DNA from: Dipteronia dyeriana | Lineage: Eukaryota > Streptophyta > Magnoliopsida > Sapindales > Sapindaceae | DNA: 64,000 nt | Reading direction: 5' to 3' | Assembly: GCA_032871835.1 (NCBI GenBank) | Contig: CM065301.1 | Coordinates: 30,822,405-30,886,404, forward strand | Shown here: piece by piece, positions 1-10,766 of the stretch | How positions within the stretch are numbered: position 1 is the first letter of the stretch | Layout: each line of letters opens with the position of its first letter | Program-made: the position numbers and the translations under genes | The notes under the pieces: generated by a model | Database searches by the model: none | What the model saw: only the letters and a program-made list of their open reading frames with translations | What the model was told of the DNA's origin: nothing

Positions 1-1154
1 GTAGATAAAATCTAACAACCTAATTGTCAATAAAAGTCCAACCAACACAAGTCACAACAAATAATCAAGGGCAATTTTGCAATCAAGAAATGCAATCAAA
101 AAGGCATACACATAAATGTTCATAAACTAGACTAGATGCACAAATTAAACCTAATCATCAATTATGTATACATGAACATTCATGGATTAGCTATTTAGGC
201 ATAAATGACCTAATAATGCAAGCTATCACAATGCAAACCCCAAACATGTCATAATTTCAATAAATATGCAATTAATATGAAAAAAATGCTAATGTAAGCA
301 ATAAATGATATGTCTTGGTAAGCTAGAACAATAAATGAACAACAATGGTGGTTCTACTTACCAATCAATGAAAACTCATGCTTGGAATGATGCTTGAATG
401 CAAGATCAAGATGAGTTTCAGGTTTGGAGAGTCAAATAACAAAGCTTGAAGCTTTCTCTCTCTAATGGAGGTTCTCTCACTCTAAAGATGGGTTCTTTAA
501 GCTCTAAAGAAGCAAGGAAGAAGAAGAGAACATATATAATGAAGCCCTATATAAAATGGCATCATTTTGGACAAGGGGCAACTAATTTCTGTCATGACCG
601 TTGTGCATGCCACGGTCTAGGCAAGTGTCCAGACCACGGTAGCGTGAGTGGTGAATCGTTTGGGAATCTTCGCTGTCTGGACCGCGGTACAGGCAATGTC
701 CAGACCGCGGTAGAGCCAGCGGTACATCACTGGGAAACTCCGCTTGGGAGCTTGCTGTGCATGCAACATGCACATGCCGCGGTAGCAGCAGCGAACAACG
801 TCTAGAGAACACCGCTGTGCATACCGTGGCGGAAGCAATGTACAGGGAGCGGTCTCGGTCGCGGTCAATGGGAAAAAGCTTTTCTAAGGGCAAACTAAAT
901 GCAACAAACACCCAAGCAAGAGTTATGGCAAAAAGGTATACAATTATGACAATTAAGCATTCATGCAAGATGACCAAAAACATGCATGAAAGTGTGTGTG
1001 TGCACCAAAACTCTTCAAACAAGGTTAAGCAAGTGATTTACCTTTTGAAGCTTGAGCTAGGTCTTGAGCAATGATGGCCTAAACTACCCTTACACAATAA
1101 TCCCCAAATGTGTTTGTCAACGTAATGAGCCAATCAAAAGCTTAGGAACTTACA
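1..1154 (-). repeat. SIRE-like LTR (family R1), truncated by window edge
   Basis: This is the 5' and middle part of an LTR read on the minus strand. Its high-coordinate end reads TGTAAGTTCC on the minus strand and matches the two LTRs of the R1 element at 31858-33392 and 39915-41427, including the following 'ttgattggcttat', 'gtaagggta' and 'gcacacactc' blocks. A GC-rich island with repeated ACCGCGGT-like octamers lies at about 590-870, the same distance from the LTR start as in the other copies. The remaining roughly 380 bp lie outside the window. Apparent ORFs over the island are repeat artefacts. Confidence 0.85.
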
Positions 1155-1801
1155 CTATCAATATAATACATGAGAAGATCTCCAAGGTTTATAGGATGAT
1201 TAGTCACCAAGGCATACACTATTTTGATCTTGTCCTTATTCAACTCCGTTGAATTCGAAGATCCAATAATGTTAGTGCAAATGAATAGATGCCAAAATGC
1301 ACTAGCCTTAGTTAACTCATGTTGACAAATATATGCTTTACCTTTCCACTCAAAAGAAGCATTGTCGTAAAGAGTTCCACCCATGATATTTAGATTTTCA
1401 ATGACATCCGCATCTAGAAAACTAGAATCTATATCATTAGATAGCCCAAGAAACTTGTTAATGTTTTCTGGATTTACTCTAAACACAACACCCCTAATCT
1501 CCATCAAAGCATCCAATAAGGTGGCACTTTCCCTATATTCAAGATAAAACTCTCTAACAAGAGTATCATTTACAACTCCTAACATGCTCACCCAAGATTC
1601 TCAATTTCTATCCTTTAAGCACTTAAGAACATAAGAATCTTTACACTTACCAAAGTCAATGCCTCTCTCTTGAAATATCTTCTTAGTTCCAAAGATCCCT
1701 AAATCTTTTGTCCTTGAAGCTTTGGATCCTTTTAAGGTAGACTTGGCTTTCACAATGGGATTCAATTGATTTCCACTTCCGGTAATCTTAGTTCTTCCCA
1801 T
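1142..1801 (-). pseudogene. Envelope-like / plant transposon protein ORF (Transposase_32-like), one stop
   Basis: Two in-frame stretches (1801-1601 and 1591-1142) are separated by a single TGA near 1603 and together give about 220 residues. The first begins MGRTKITGSG and is basic. The second carries 'EIRGVVFRVNPENINKFLG' and, about 110 residues in, 'FWHLFICTNI' followed by 'VYALVTNHPINLG'. This pattern resembles the putative plant transposon protein domain found in the third ORF of SIRE, Athila and Tat retrotransposons (established family pattern, recognised by eye). It ends about 12 bp inside the R1 LTR, which fits the usual position of an env-like ORF between pol and the 3' LTR. I see no clear signal peptide or transmembrane segment, so an entry function is not supported. 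The frame is broken, and the family assignment is moderately sure. Confidence 0.6.
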
Positions 1802-3530
1802 TTGTTCTTGTGTTATAAGATGCTATACACATACAACAAAAATGAGTGAAAGACAAAACAAGCATATTAGTCACAAAGATATAAAAACAAAGACATGTGA
1901 CTTAAGAATGAATCATCATGCAAGACAAAGATAGTGAGTAATATCTTACATGTATCATTAAGTCAAAAAATGCTAACATGTAACAAAATGAAGCATGTGA
2001 ACATATCATAAAAGAGAACAATGTCTAGCATACAATGCTCCCCCTTGATAAATGCTATAACTAAAATCAATGATAGCATAAAGTTCACAAAGATGTTCAC
2101 ACAATCACACATTCAAGCAATTTGAAGAAATATCAATAAAAATAAGCTTCATATGCTAAGAGAGATACACAAAGATTTTTCAAGTTCTCTCATAATTCTT
2201 CAACAATTGCTAAAATATCATCATACTCATAAACATAGTGTATGTGTGAGAGATATGCTTCAAATATATATATCAAGAAGTAGTTTGATAATTAACATGC
2301 AAACAATTTCCAACAACTATTCATCTTAAGCTTTTTCCATAAAAAGTCAAACCGATTATCATCCGGAACTTTTTGCTTTTAAGTGAATACATTTCAACAT
2401 ATGAGCGTGTGTGTGCATGTGGCTCGTCATCCCATTTCTGTTTTTCAACCCGAGCTCATTTGATTTTCAACTATACTCCTTTTTAAGCCTTCCTCATTTT
2501 CTTTTTAGGCTTCGAATCAATTTTTTTTTTATGATTCCATTTCAACACTTCTTTGATTTTTCCATTTTTTTTAACATAAACAAAATTCACTTCATGGTGG
2601 CTTTCACTCATCACAATGGTGCAGCTCTTTCCAACATTGGGTAGCTATCACAACCAATGTGTGTAGCCCTTTCCATGAAGGTGCTCGTTGTGTTCTATGT
2701 ATTTGCCGAAGCAAAATGGATACTAACCATAGGTCATTTTAAATGTACTTAAGCATAAAAACTTCAAGGTGTATCCAATGTTTACATATTAGTAAACTCA
2801 ACCTACTAGCAAAACATATAAGAGAAGCAATGTGCAATTTTAGAACACCAAGATTTTATGGCTCATAAACACATGATCTAAGAGCAATAAGTAGAGACTT
2901 ATTCAAGATCATTACTTCTCTAATGAGTAGCTTTCAAAGAATATGAAGCTCATATTTTCAAAAGTAATGCCACTCAATATACTATACACAAATAATCATC
3001 AAAGTTAAGATCAATGTGAATAATATCACTATTAGATCCTAAACTAGCAAATGTCAATGAGAACCATATGTATGCTATAATAAATTCTCTAATATGACAT
3101 GCTATGAGATGTATATCAAAAATTGAGTCAAAAGACGAATATCTAAGAGAACATACATTAGAGTATAGAGATACCTCTTGCACATTATATGCACCAAATA
3201 TCATACTTCTGCCCCTTTTATGAGCACTGTTGCCTTGAATGTCCTCATGACACCAAGTTGACGATGTTTCAACACAAGAGTATGAAAAGCATAATATCTC
3301 AACTCAATCAACACATATATCAAAAGAACTTCTCTAAAAATTAATCAACAAATTTTAACCATCATAACAAACATGATGTGAGATAACCAAGTTCATATCA
3401 ATACATGGAGTATTTAAAGCTAGCAAGCAAGAATTCTCAACACAATTGATATATTGCCTCAAAGCTATCTCACATGTGCTTGTTATATTAATGATAAGAG
3501 CACTCACCCTTGAACCACTTGCTCTTGGGT
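1802..3530 (-). other. Non-coding interior of a pol-less SIRE-like derivative
   Basis: This 1.7 kb stretch sits where protease, integrase, reverse transcriptase and RNase H would lie between gag (upstream on the minus strand) and the env-like ORF. No pol motif is visible in any frame. The sequence is AT-rich. At about 2038-2050 the minus strand has a purine run (AAGGGGGAGC) of the kind found before SIRE 3' LTRs. The arrangement resembles a large retrotransposon derivative that has lost pol; this is inference. Confidence 0.5.
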
Positions 3531-4120
3531 GAACCTACACAAACATTTCCAATATCATCATTGACAATAATGTTAAATCTAGAGTAAAGTTCTTCAATGA
3601 CTTGATTAACAAGAATATCATTAACAAACTCTTCCTTAACATTTTCAACACAAGCTTTGTCAAGTTAAACAAGATTAGTATTCTATCTACTCCACAACTT
3701 CTTCTCATGCTTAGCAATATTATCATGTTTCTCAACTTCCAAGACCTTAGCATGTTCAAGTTAAAGTTTAATCTCTTTATCTCTAGATTCATTTCCTAAT
3801 TTGCATTTTTCAATATATTTATAACACCTAAGCTTAATGTGACCTATTGTGTTGCAATAGTGGCAAATTGGAATAAAAGTTGAGATTGTACCTTTTGGAG
3901 TTGAACTAGCTTCACTAGGAGTTTGCAAAGATACCTTGTTCCCCAACTTCTTCTTGGCTTTTGATCTTCTCTTCTTGTGTGGTTTCTTATCAATCATGAC
4001 TTCATCCAAGTGAGTAATAAGTGGTGCTTCCAAGAGCTCCTCTTCAACTACCAAGTCGTCTTCACCACTATGAGAGTTAACAAGATCCCTAACACTAGAC
4101 ATACTTACCGAATCATTCAC
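3485..4120 (-). pseudogene. gag C-terminal part with second zinc knuckle (R2 family)
   Basis: The minus frame at 4120-3761 has an acidic then very basic stretch (DKKPHKKRRSKAKKK), followed about 85 residues in by an intact CX2CX4HX4C knuckle, CHYCNTIGHIKLRC. The same second knuckle (CHYCGVEGHIRPNC) precedes the protease in the R1 element at about 37910, so this is the gag/protease linker. A shifted frame continues to about 3535, and near 3490-3530 the text 'SPKSKWFKGECS' resembles the pre-protease linker. Then homology stops; the protease active site is absent. Role in an intact element: nucleic-acid binding during packaging. Confidence 0.7.
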
Positions 4121-4153
4121 TAAGTCCTTGATGGCCTCCTTACCCGTGTTTAT

Positions 4154-5173
4154 TTATTCCATTAATTCTTGTTCTCTCTTCTTCAAAGAAGATATCACAT
4201 TATCCTTCTCAAGATTTATCTTTTCAAGTTCTCTAAACTTCTTCATAATATCATCTTTCTCACCAAGAAGTCTACGAGTGACAATCACAAACTTATCTAG
4301 TTGTTTCTTGATCAAATCATCCTTCTCAACTACCTCTCTTAGAGCATTATCTCTAGCTTCTTCAAACTTCTCTATCTTGTCCAACAACTCAAGATTAGTA
4401 GGAACGGAACTAGAGCTTCCATGATGATTTGCATCAAAGTTCTTGTTCAAAGATATTGTACCATCAACATCAAGTGGAGAATGAGAAGCCGTTAGAGCTA
4501 CAAAGTTGCTCACCAACTCTTTATCACTTGAAGACTCACTACTAGAGCTCTCATTATCACTAGAATTATCGTCACTCCAAGTAGCTGCCAACACTTTGCC
4601 TTTCTTGTCTTTCTTAGATGGCTTCTTGGTGCACTCACTAGCAAAGTGAAAGAAACCATGACAATTGTAGCATTGAACATCTTTCTTGTTCATGGCTTGA
4701 CTATTCTTCTCATTCCTTGGAGATGATGTTTTCTTAACTCTCTTTTCCTTAGAAGACTTGCCTCTACGCTTGGCATTCTTCTTTAGAAACTTCTTGAACT
4801 TTCTAACCAAAAGAGCCATCTCTTCACTTTCATTATCACTCTTCTTCTCAATAGCACTGAGAGCGATTCCCTTACTCTTAATCTTTTTCTTTAAGCACAT
4901 CTCATAAGTTTGGAGAGACCCAAGCAACTCTTCAATGTTCATGAAATCCATATTCTTGCTTTCCTCAATAGCCGTCACCATTGATTTAAATCTCTCAGGA
5001 AGAGACCTAAGGATTTTCCAATTTAAACGCTCTTTTGAGATAGTTACTCCAAATGCTTGACATTGGTTAGCAATGTTAAGAAGCCAAAATTGGAAGTCTT
5101 CAAACTTTTCTTCTTCACCCATACTTAAACCTTCAAATTTTGATGCCAACATTTGAAGCCTCGATTTCTTCAC
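4154..5173 (-). pseudogene. gag core with CCHC zinc knuckle (SIRE-like, R2 family)
   Basis: This is 339 residues. The start is an internal Met, since the true N-terminus lies in 5300-5521. Residues 1-100 have the UBN2/retrotransposon gag pattern ('MGEEEKFEDFQFWLLNIANQ', 'LNWKILRSLPERF', 'EELLGSLQTYE'). Then comes a basic linker, an intact knuckle CYNCHGFFHFASEC at residues 168-181 (about 4672-4631), the SIRE hallmark 'AATWSDD' with a Ser/Asp-rich tail, and a heptad-rich coiled-coil-like end. In an intact element it forms the virus-like particle. It is separated from the N-terminal piece by a stop or frameshift around 5174-5299. The paralogous R1 gag is at 38181-39873. Confidence 0.85.
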
Positions 5174-5299
5174 CGCTAAGGTTCCTTTATTAGTAACTTG
5201 GAGAGTATCCCAAGCTTCCTATACAGATTCAAGATTTTGAATGTAGAAGAATTGATGCCTATCAACTCCTCCAAAGATGGCATTCATAACACGGAGATG

Positions 5300-5521
5300 T
5301 CACTTATCAACCTCAAACTCATTCGTTTTCCATTCACTCATTGGCTTGAGTATCATGGTTCCATCCTCTTGAACCTTGGCAGGAGGACTATAACCTTCTT
5401 CTACTACCATCCAAGCCCTTTCATTAATAGAGCGGATGTAGGCTTTCATCCTCAACTTCCAATGCCCATAGTTAGTGTCTCGAAGTAATAGTGGCCTAGT
5501 ATTTGAGGCTCCTTCCGCCAT
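5300..5521 (-). pseudogene. gag N-terminal piece (R2 family)
   Basis: The start chosen is the ATG at 5521 giving MAEGASNTRPLLL, because this matches the R1 gag start region 'GGASSTRPHLL' and lies about 90 bp after the PBS; the upstream open frame to 5641 reads through PBS and LTR. The sequence continues 'YGHWKLRMKAYIRSINERAW', the common N-terminal helix of SIRE/Tnt1 gag (compare 'YATLKGKMEAYL' in R1). The frame is lost near 5300 before rejoining the gag core at 5173. Confidence 0.8.
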
Positions 5522-5608
5522 TACATCATATTGTAAACCCATGACTTCAAAAGCTTTGCAAAAAACCGTGAATGTATCACCTGGACTCTCACTAAGTAAA
5601 ATATAGTG

Positions 5609-5626
5609 TCCTGCTTTGATACCAAT
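5609..5626 (-). other. Primer-binding site (initiator Met tRNA type)
   Basis: The minus strand reads TTGGTATCAAAGCAGG immediately after the LTR end ...TTTTCA. It matches the plant copia PBS consensus TGGTATCAGAGC, complementary to the 3' end of initiator methionine tRNA, with one mismatch. It fixes the LTR/internal boundary of the R2 element. Confidence 0.8.
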
Positions 5627-6127
5627 TGAAAATACAAACACGGTTAAATGCTCAAGGTTAACCTAGAGGGAGAAAGTGTGAATAGGTTAGACACATTTTT
5701 CGACTCCCTTAGGAAAAAACAAAAGTTTGTCCCTCTAGATTGCTTGTATCACAATATATATATCAATCAAAGACACTTAATCAACATATAAAACAAGCAA
5801 AGTGTGATACAAATAAGTAATCATAATACATATATAATCTACATTGTAGAAAGGAAGTCAACTTAGATATAAAGTTCTATCCATAGTATTTAAATAACAA
5901 ATACAAATAAAAGAGAGATAGGGATAGAGAAAAGTTGACACAAGATATAACGTGGTAAACCTCCGAAGAAGAAACATCCACAGGTTAGCAACAACCGGCA
6001 AACAAAATCCACTAGTAGATAAGACAAGTACAATCTCTCAAGTGACCCCTTCACCTAGAAACTACCCTCCTATCCTACTCATGAGATGTCACCCTTTTGC
6101 TCAACAATCCGAGGTCTCACACCTCTT

Positions 6128-6330
6128 GTCAAGACTTTCTCGCTCACCCTTCTGGATCCTCACGACCCAAGGCAAGACTTCTTGCTCAACTATACGAGTC
6201 CTCCCGACTCTAGTCAAGACTTCTTCGCTCACCCCTCTGGATCCTCTCGACCCAAGGCAAGACTTCTTGCTCAACTATCGAAGTCCTCCCGACTCTAGTC
6301 AAGACTTCCTTGCTTGACAATCCAAGGTCT
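6128..6330. repeat. 85-bp tandem repeat inside R2 LTR
   Basis: Unit 1 (6128-6212) and unit 2 (6213-6297) both start GTCAAGACTT and carry 'ggcaagacttcttgctcaac' and 'tcctcccgactcta'; a third partial unit follows from 6298. Long open frames on the plus strand here come from this Ser/Asp-coding repeat and are not a gene. The other R2 copy has a related array at about 16890-17110. Confidence 0.8.
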
Positions 6331-7405
6331 CCCACCTCTTGCCAGGACTTTCTTGCTCAACAACATAGGTCTCACATCTATTGTCAAGACTTCCTTCTTA
6401 CAAGGCATCTAGGTGATCATGAATGCAAAACGCAAACAAGCACGTAACATAGAATGTTATGATCAACACATCCTATGGAAAATACTAGACACGAGCATTA
6501 ATGTACAAAAAAAATGTAGTCTAGTCAATCATGCATGTGTAATCCATCTAGATCATGTAAGATATGTTTAGCATTAATTACAACCTAGATACATGCATAG
6601 ATCTATAACTTGAATCACAAGATATGTTCAATTAATCACATAATCAAGTTTAAATCTCATATACCAAAAACATGCTAAAATTATGTGACAGTCATTTAGA
6701 TTAAAGCAAGAGATCTAAAGCATATTTTCTATTCATAGATTCAACAAAGCACATGAATAGCTCAAAAGAACACAAGCACATGTATTATAGTGAGATTTCG
6801 GCCAAAGAGAGCCTAATACATGTGAGGAACTATTTTTCAAAAAATCAAACAATCAAATATCATCAAATAGTCCTAGAATCAAAGCTAGCACAACACAATC
6901 CCAAACATGTGAAAACATAGGCAAAATCAAAACCTTACTTAACATGTGAGATTTCAATTGAAACTTAATCTAGCTTTAAATGAGTTATAAACTCAAATCA
7001 AAACTATCACAAGACACATAAATATGTTGAAGAAGAAAAACCAAGTCAATTGACCAAGTTTTAACAGAAAACTTTGAGAGAAAATCAATACCTTAGTTGA
7101 TTTTGGTGCAGTCCCGTTTTTATGAGTTTAGACTCCAAAAACAGCAATAAAACTAACTCAAACCTTCAGTGAAAAGATGGAGGATGAATAGAAAAACACT
7201 CTCAACTTTGAATTACTCAAATCGGAGTTTAAGTGAAGAGGTTATGGTTTTTGGAAGGTGAGAAAATGTAGAGAGAAAATTATGCACTCAAATTTTGAAT
7301 TTCTTCTTAGAATGAAATGTGAGAGGGAAGGGATATAAAAAGGAGAGGGAAAATGGGCATATGAAATGACTAAAAAGGACAAGAAGAAGCCAAGCTTGCT
7401 TGCTG

Positions 7406-7475
7406 CCCGAGATGGCATGTGGGCATCTCGGTGCAGCAAGCCTTCTGCCCCGAGATGGCCACGCGCCATCTCGGG
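7406..7475. repeat. GC-rich double hairpin in R2 LTR
   Basis: Two adjacent inverted repeats built on CCGAGATG/CATCTCGG. The second is a perfect 11-bp stem (7449-7459 with 7465-7475, CCCGAGATGGC / GCCATCTCGGG) with a 5-nt loop. The first pairs CCGAGATG near 7410 with CATCTCGG near 7427. The structure is also present in the other R2 LTR at about 18127-18200 with one change in the second stem, in otherwise AT-rich DNA. Confidence 0.75.
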
Positions 7476-8243
7476 AAAGAAGAGCTTTGCTGTTTTCTTT
7501 TTCCTTTGACCTTCCTTCGTGTTCTTAGACCGTTCTCCAGCCTTCGAACTCAAAATTTGAATGTATTTGCAGATTACAAACCGTTACTCTCTCACAGACA
7601 TGGAAATATAAGATACTCAACCAAAAAAATAATAATTTGACTCGATATATGAAGACGAAGACAATGTATGCAACATGAGTTGAAAGTGTAGTATCTTTTG
7701 ACTTAGAACTTGAAATCAATAGAATGAGTAGCCAAAATGACCGAAACTCAATCAAGAATGATTTAAGATTAAATTCAAGTTCAATATCCATGTTATACAA
7801 ACATATACACATACAAACACAATTCACACTAGAATGCAAACTACAAAGAGACAGTCTCCAATCATGCATTTTCCAAAACATGTTATTTTCATAACAATGC
7901 ATGAGCATTCATCTTCAAGTGTGTGAATGTGTTATACATGATGCAGAACGATGCATGGACACATATGAATGAATTGTATGTGTGTGCCTATAAAGGTGCA
8001 CAACGATACAGGGACATAAATGTATGAATTGTGTGTGTGCCTAAGCCTTGTAAGAGAAAGATAAGGTCTTAGTATACCTTTGTAGAACCATATTGCATCC
8101 TTTCTCTTTGAAGAATTTGAACTTGCTTTGACTATTTTCTTCTTCCCTGGAGCTTGAATCATCATGAATCTAAACAACTAAATCATTACAAGTAAACATC
8201 ATTTTGATGTGGAATTAATGCCAACATAATCTAAAACCTAACA

Positions 8244-8998
8244 ATTGTGATTGGCCTATCCAGATATGGAACAACTTCTAGATCACTCATGAACTTACAG
8301 AGCCAAGCAGCCTCTTTAGCAGCTTTACATACAGCTATATATTCGGCTTCCATGGTGGAGTTAGCAATGCAAGATTGCTTTATACTTCTCCACACAATGG
8401 CTCCACCCTCTAGGGTGAATACTGATCCAGATGTGGATTTCCTAGAATCCCTGTATGACTGAAAATTAGAATCCGTGTATCCTAACGAGATCAAATCCTG
8501 CCCAGAATACAATAGCATATAGTCTATCATTCTCCAAAGATACTTGAGAATTGTCTTGATAGCAACCCAATGATCCAATCTTGGGTTGGACTGGTATCTA
8601 CTGACTACTCCCATTGCATAGCAGATGTCCGGTCTCGTGCATAACATAGTATACATGAGACTACCTACTACTGATGCATAGGGTACACGTCTCATATCCT
8701 CAACTTCTTGAGGTGTCTTAGGACACTGTTCCTTAGACAAGTGAACTCCATGCCTAAAAGGTAAATCACTTTTCTTGGAGTTTTGCATCGAAAATCGCAC
8801 AAGAATCTTATCTATATAAGATGCCTGAGACAGTGAAATGAGTTTGTTCTTATGATCCCTTATAAGTTGGATCCCTAGAACATAACTCGTATCTCCCAAA
8901 TCTTTCATTTGGAATTGGCTAGCCAGCCAACCCATTACATCAGACAACATTCGCACATCATTTCCAATGAGTAGGATATCATCTACGTATAGGACCAA
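8244..8998 (-). pseudogene. Copia reverse transcriptase C-terminus and RNase H (E2)
   Basis: The frame begins in the RT catalytic motif (LYVDDILLIGND, residues 3-14, the YVDD box). It continues with 'DLGDTSYVLGIQL', 'LSQASYIDKIL', 'YASVVGSLMYTMLCTRPDI' and into RNase H with 'GYTDSNFQS', 'STSGSVFTLEGGAIVW' and 'STMEAEYIAVCKAAKEA'. It runs about 250 residues and stops at 'RPITI', just before the expected YCDN RNase H motif, because the R2 LTR (from 8243) replaces the rest. This is the longest uninterrupted pol piece of E2. Confidence 0.9.
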
Positions 8999-9000
8999 GA

Positions 9001-9700
9001 AAACTACTTTCTTATCAATGATGCACTTTTAGACATAAGGCTCATCGACGTTCTACTCGAAGCCATAGGTTTTGATCACATAATCAAACCTAATGTTCCA
9101 AGATTTAGATGCTTACTTAAGTCCATAGATAGACCTTTACAGCTTGCAAACATTTTTCTTTTGATCAGGAGACACGAATCCCTCTGGTGCATCATATAGA
9201 TGTTCTCATCAAGATTGCCATTCAAGAATGTAGTATTTACGTCCATTTGCCAATTTTCGTAATCCAAAATAGGCAGCAATGGATAAGAGAATCCTAATAG
9301 ACTTAAACATGGCTACTAACGAGAAGGTCTCTTCATAATCGACCCCTCTTTCTAGGTATAACTCTTAGCCACTAGCCTTGCCTTGAAGGGCTCTACCTTC
9401 CCGTCTACTCCTCTCTTTCTCTTGTATATCCACTTACACCCTATGGGTTTTACCCCATTAAGTAAGTTTATAAGATCCTAGACTGTATTAGAGTACATGG
9501 ACTCCATCTTGAGATTCATGGCTTTAAGCCATTCCTCTTTATCAGGATCTTCCATTGCATTCTTAAATGTCAATGGATCATCCACACTATCAGCAAAGAT
9601 AACACCTTGTCCCCCACATATACCAAAATAGCATTCAGGTTGTCTCACAACCCTCTCACTACATCTATGTGGTAGTGTATCCTGATCAAGAACCATCTAA
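9001..9700 (-). pseudogene. Copia reverse transcriptase N-terminal part (E2), broken
   Basis: Fragments at 9696-9478 ('DPLTFKNAMEDPDKEEWLKAMNLKMESMYSN', the usual start of the copia RT domain, preceded by 'RCSERVVRQPECYFG') and 9279-9076 ('NWQMDVNTTFLNGNLDENIYM', the Q-M-DV-TAFLNG motif) are in different frames with stops between them. In an intact element this domain copies the RNA genome. The stretch 9300-9470 carries the 'KWIYKRK' and 'KARLVA'-like codons in broken form. Confidence 0.8.
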
Positions 9701-10418
9701 CTCTCATATATTTATGGATCAACAACACTTGTTGATGAAACACTAGTCTCACCAGGCTCCAACTCATTTAATATAATCTTGGAATGAGGTTTATTGTCAC
9801 TGATGTAATTATCCTCAAGAAACGTTGCATTTGTCGATACAAATACTTAGTTGTCTTCAGGACTATAGAAGTGTCCACCTTTGATCTCCTTGGAGTATCC
9901 TACAAATAGGCAGACAACAAACTTGGAGTCTAGCTTTCCATTTATGTTCGTCAGCATGTGTGCTGGACACCCCCATATGTAGAAATGTCACAAACTAGCT
10001 TTACGACCATTCCACAATTCTGGGGAAGTCTTAGAAACAGATTTGGATGGCACTACATTAAAATATGTATGCCGCTGTTTGTAATGCATATCCCCAAAAA
10101 TAATTTGGTAATGATGAGAAACTAATCATAGATCTCACAAGTTCTATCAGGGTTCAATTTCTCCTCTCCGCTACACCATTTTGCTGAGGTGTACCGGGAG
10201 CTGTGAGTTGGGAAATTATCCCATGCTCGACCAAGAAGTCTTCAAACTCTTGGTCAAGGTACTCACCTCCACGATCCGATCATAGTGACTTGATAGTTTC
10301 TACCTAATTGATTCTCAACTTCAGCTCGGAATTCTTAAAACATTTCAAATGTTTCTGACTTCCGTTGCATTAGGTAGACTTATCCGTATCTTGAGTAGTC
10401 ATCTATAAAGATGACATA
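9701..10418 (-). pseudogene. Degenerate copia integrase core and C-terminus (E2)
   Basis: The minus strand still shows scattered integrase matches across stops and frameshifts. Near 10180-10200 it gives the '[10 protein letters not shown]' region and near 9960-9990 'GCPAHMLTN'. No frame exceeds a few tens of codons. It links the integrase start (10419-10766) with RT, showing the element was once continuous. Confidence 0.6.
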
Positions 10419-10766
10419 TTACTCATAACCACCCCTAGCTTTAACATTCATTGGTCCGCAGATATCTTTATGTATAAGCTCTAGCGGTTCTTTAGCTCTA
10501 AGCTCTTTTCCAGTAAAAAATCTCTTAGTCATCTTACCTTCCAAACAAGATTCGCAAACAGGTAAGGTTCCAACCTTTAACTCACTTAAAGGTCCGCTTT
10601 TTGCTAGTCTGTCTATCCGGTCAAGGTTGATATGACCAAGCCTTAGATGCCAGAGATACGTGTCATTATCTGGAGAAATCTTAAGTCGTTTAGTTTTTGG
10701 TTTTTCAACCTTAAACATTTCGGTGTTGAGCAGTGTAGTATGTATTAACGGTCTTAACACATACAA
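10419..10766 (-). pseudogene. Copia GAG-pre-integrase and integrase start (E2)
   Basis: 115 residues. 'TYLWHLRLGHINLDRIDRL' (about residues 37-55) and 'LPVCESCLEGKM' form the HHCC zinc-binding domain. 'PLELIHKDICGPM' carries the first catalytic aspartate of the integrase core. The frame then breaks after 'ARGGYE'. Related pieces in the D family are at 25260-26069 and 50291-50695. Confidence 0.85.

Larger units (their letters stand above)
5627..8243 (-). repeat. R2-family LTR (5' LTR, about 2.6 kb)
   Basis: Read on the minus strand the LTR starts TGTTAGGTTTTAG at 8243 and ends TTTTCA at 5627, next to the PBS. A second, partial copy at 16839-18969 matches from about 6075 to the same start sequence. 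Internal landmarks are 85-bp tandem repeats (6128-6300), a GC-rich double hairpin (7406-7475), and long AT-rich stretches. The LTR abuts E2 pol at 8244, so it marks where the R2 element entered the copia element E2. No 3' partner of the same family is in the window. Confidence 0.8.

Noticed and set aside
446..1074. Several overlapping open frames on both strands over the R1 LTR island (same at 25041-25312, 32827-33142, 40785-41184)
   Set aside because: They arise from GC-rich repeats with few stops inside LTRs, have Cys/Arg-rich low-complexity products, and are not conserved as one frame between copies.
5609..5626. tRNA-like sequences at LTR edges as possible tRNA genes
   Set aside because: Only 12-18 nt complementary to the tRNA 3' end; no cloverleaf. 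They are primer-binding sites.
5952..6317. Plus-strand open frame of 121 codons in R2 LTR
   Set aside because: Product is the 85-bp tandem repeat in translation; runs against the element's orientation and has no initiation context.
6128..6330. Regular repeats as a possible CRISPR array
   Set aside because: Units are 85 bp direct tandem repeats without unique spacers, in a plant LTR.
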